Shown: positions 61,151 to 64,000 of the stretch, piece by piece | Position numbering within the stretch: the first letter of the stretch is position 1 | How the letters are laid out: every line of letters begins with the position of its first letter | From: Nectonema munidae | Taxonomy: Eukaryota > Nematomorpha > Nectonematoida > Nectonematidae | Assembly (NCBI GenBank): GCA_030549495.1 | Contig: JAUIRK010000917.1 | Coordinates: 186,001-250,000, forward strand | Length of the DNA: 64,000 nucleotides | Reading direction: 5' to 3' | Translations under genes and position numbers: made by a program | Notes under the pieces: model-generated | What the model was told of the DNA's origin: nothing | The model's database searches: none | What the model saw: only the letters and a program-made list of their open reading frames with translations

Positions 61151-63409
61151 CAGCGGTTCTTAACCCTGGGTCGCGACACAAATTTGGGTCCCCTGGCAAT
61201 TTTTTTGAGTCGCCAAGGGTCAATGAGGAAAACGGGAAGATAAAAATCTTGAAATAACAAAAATAAAACTTAATTTTACGAGTAGAAATCAATAAATTTA
61301 CGAATCAATTCGCTATTCTCTAGTCCATGCAACTGTATAACTTGTAATTGCAAGTAAAAACAATGCAATGCATATCAAGTGCCTATCTAGTTTCTATTAT
61401 GTTATAGCGAGAGCGCAATTAACAGAAGTATTGCATTTACTGTAAATATTTGTCAATACATGTCAATCAATTTAGGAAATAAAAGAGCATTGACAGCGCT
61501 AATATGCATCCATTTTTTTCTTGTTCTCAAAGGTGTGTCAGCAAGTGATTAATTTATCATTGTTTTGATCTTATTTCATCACTACGGCTTATAAACGTCC
61601 TTATAAAGAAGAATTTCTCAATCTGGGATTTACAGAATTAAAAGATCATGGTGTATCAAAGTCCCAATGTGTTTTATGTATGGAAGTGCTTAGCAACGAG
61701 TCGATGAAAGAAAATAAATTGAAGCGTCATCTTGAAACTAAACATGCTACTTTTTCTAACAGTGACAGAAAATCTTTCGAGAAAAAGGAAATTCAAATTA
61801 AAAGCGAGAGATTTGATACGCAAAGTAATAAAGGACTTTTTTTCCCTTTTCCATTCTACTACTATGGCATCTTTCCTGGCAGCTTGGAGAATTGCGAAAG
61901 AGAAAAAGTACCACACAATCGGAGAAGATTTAGTGAAGCCTGCCGCTATTGACATGGTCAAAACAGTATGTGGAGGTGATGTGGCTAGGAAAATCCAAGA
62001 GATAATTTTCGAATGACACAGTTCATTCTCGCATTGCTGACATGTCAAACCATATCAAAAGTCAATTAATTGAGTCTTTGAAAAAAATGGTCAATTCTGA
62101 GAGTGTCTTCAGTTGGATGAATCGATGGACATTAGTAATTATGCTCAACTGATGGTCTATGTAAGATTTCAAGGAGCAGACGATATGAAAGAAGAATTTC
62201 TCTCTTGCGAGCCGCTTCATACTACCACAATGGGTGAAGATATATTTAAAATGATGGATTCTTTTTCAAAAGATGAAGGACTATCCTGGAATCAATGTTA
62301 CAGTGTGTGTTGTGGTGGTGCACCAGCCATGCTTGGCGCTCGTCAGGGATTTACAAGTGGAGTAAAAAATGTGAACCCAGAAGTACTTATTCTTCACTGT
62401 TTTCTTCACTGAGAGAACCTTGCAGCTAAACGTCTTTCTCAGGAGATAATTGTTGTAATGAAAGAAGTCATTCAAATCGTTAACTTCATTAAATCTAGAT
62501 CACTAAAGAGTAGAATTTTTAATCGGATGTGCGAAGATTTTGGGTAAGAACATACTCATTTGGTCTACCATTCTAAGGTTCGATGGTTATTTCAAGGGAA
62601 AGTTCTTCAGAGGTTTCCTACTTCAGAGGTACTCACTTTGATTTTGCAGACAATTCATGCAGCTTCCTATGAAGTCAAAGAAATTGTAGTGCAGCACCTC
62701 GAAAAATGACGTGCGAATTCCAAAAATACATTCCCGAAGATATATCCATTTATAGCTGGGTCAGAAATCCATTCTATGTGAAAATTGAAGATCTACCTCA
62801 GGAAATTTCAGATATCTACCAATTAGAAGAGCAACTAATTGAAATAAAAAACGACAAAGCTCTTGAATATGATTTTAAAACAGAAACTTTGAGTGCTTTC
62901 TGGACATAGATTTATTAATAAAAGAAGTGGTTGGGTTCCAAGCACTTAAGGCCCTTCTTCCTTTCCCAACAACGTATTTGTGTGAGACTGCATTTTCAGC
63001 TCCCATGGTTGTTAAAAATAAATATCGAAATCGTTTATCACCGGAACACGACATGCGATATCTAAAAGACCTAAAGGTTATCTGAGTTAAAAGACTTTAG
63101 ACACACCTTAAGTAGGTAGATATAAGTTATGCAGGATCTGCATAAGACAGGTAAGTGCCCTGTTGGTTCGCTACAGAGCTCCCACTTCAAACGCAACGTT
63201 TTCATTAATTGTAACTTCTTTGTCAAATTAAAACATTGTAATAAACAACATGTTTCTTCTGTAAATCAATAAAAAGCATTTTGATTTCTTAAATCAAAGT
63301 TAGATAATAATGTTTTTAATTATCCTTCTTATTTTTTTACCTGTTGGGTCGCGAGTGTTTGTGTCGTAGGTAAATTGGGTCGGGAAATGAAAAAGATTAA
63401 GAACCGCTG
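61151..63409 (+). mobile_element. ZBED-type hAT element, 2259 bp, full length
   Basis: The left end is CAGCGGTTCTTAACC; the right end, reversed, is CAGCGGTTCTTAATC. Flanks are GTCTAAAA (61143-61150) and CTCTAAAA (63410-63417), an 8-bp target repeat with one change. Subterminal GGGTCGCGA blocks occur at both ends. The ends match the family at 44486. Confidence 0.92.
61581..63085 (+). pseudogene. hAT transposase, ZBED5/SCAND3-like, decayed
   Basis: N-terminal BED-like finger: SKSQCVLCMEVLSNESM and LKRHLETKH. The catalytic part at 62113-62412 has MDESMDISNYAQLMVYVRFQ, SVCCGGAPAMLGARQGF (Asp replaced by Gly) and LHCFLH. Later frames carry VRWLFQGKVL, IPEDISIYSWVRNPF and the dimerisation block TTYLCETAFSAPMVVKNKYR. 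Several stops and frame changes make it inactive. Confidence 0.88.
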
Positions 63410-63884
63410 CTCTAAAATGTGATAAAATGCGTAAACACTTGATTGTCATATCTCTATGTAAGTAGAAAGCTAAATATGATTTGTCTATATATCATAGGCT
63501 ACCAGTCATTCACTTAAAGGAATTTTTAAGATTACCCAAGTCATTTAAATGCCATTTTGAAAAAACAAAGAAATCAAAAGATATAACAAGTTGGATGTAG
63601 AAAAGAAAGGAAATTAAGATATAACGAGCCTTGTGTTACCTTCATTATTATACAGCAACAAGCTCATTCTTCTCATTAAATATTCCCCAAATAAAACATA
63701 ACATTTTATTTTAAATTAACAGGTGTAATAAAATTTTAAAGTAACAAAGATGTTCAATTCTAATTCGATATTGGAATGGATGGTGGACGTATCGATTAGG
63801 GCTCCTAAGAAATGAAGGAAGATCATTTGGGAAAATGAAAAGCAAAAAATAATACAAGACACACACTTGTTGTTATTTTTTCAG

Positions 63885-63961
63885 AGGCGCTTTACATCGA
63901 TCCTGAAAACTATCGATATATCACTGATCAGAAAATGACAATCAGAGTAAACCAAGGATGA
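63885..63961 (+). other. Candidate terminal exon of an unknown gene
   Basis: After a good acceptor (TTATTTTTTCAG) a 77-nt stretch reads ALYIDPENYRYITDQKMTIR and then VNQG before TGA. Phase would be 2 nt carried in. No family was recognised and no upstream exon was identified. Confidence 0.3.
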
Positions 63962-64000
63962 AATCCCTACACGAGCTGTCAGTTGGCAAAATTTACCATG

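Noticed and set aside
1-64000. CRISPR arrays, operons, phage or LTR elements
   Set aside because: No regularly spaced identical repeats with unique spacers, no gene clusters of that type, and no LTR-type coding domains were seen; the zinc-knuckle ORF at 19638 belongs to a LINE.

Overview
The window is strongly AT-rich animal nuclear DNA. It has spliced genes, long introns, tRNA-derived SINEs, LINEs and many DNA transposons of the piggyBac, hAT and Mutator-like (MULE) classes. The peptide receptor resembles arthropod myosuppressin receptors, and the intron style and transposon mix suggest a crustacean, perhaps a parasitic copepod. That placement is inference. There are no operons, CRISPR arrays or bacterial signals.

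The backbone is two host genes facing each other. On the plus strand, 8741-46248 holds 13 coding exons of a TBC1D23 orthologue, the trans-Golgi adaptor that links golgins to WASH-bearing endosomal vesicles. Every junction has GT/AG ends and all intron phases agree, giving about 682 residues; only a short N-terminal exon is missing. On the minus strand, 52114-58293 holds the last two exons of a class A peptide GPCR (TM2 to the C-terminus). Its TM1 exon was not found and probably lies beyond the right edge.

Most of the rest is mobile DNA, largely inside the introns of these genes. In order: a MULE transposase relic (1-1770), a piggyBac relic (3507-4804), a piggyBac MITE (6154-6289), a piggyBac carrying a nested hAT (9978-13552), a compound CA-rich microsatellite (14176-14720), a nearly whole LINE carrying a MULE-like MITE (17204-21247), a piggyBac (25472-27506), a nearly complete piggyBac (29097-30802), a hAT (32668-33829), a lightly damaged ZBED-type hAT (36110 to about 38245), a non-coding hAT (38477-40658), a hAT MITE (41519-41982), a deleted hAT (44486-45343), a GTF2I-repeat-type hAT (47410-48398), a ZMYM-type hAT (54132-56818), a 5'-truncated LINE (58502-59831) and a full-length decayed hAT (61151-63409). 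At least four SINE copies in two families are scattered among them.

The clearest new structures are: a 595-bp MITE at 20225-20819 with seven CATCG units per arm at 14-16 bp spacing, whose removal with one 9-bp target repeat closes a LINE reading frame; a single arm of similar build at 32225; and several hAT insertions dated by perfect or nearly perfect 8-bp target-site repeats. Nothing in the window looks like a new multi-gene system.
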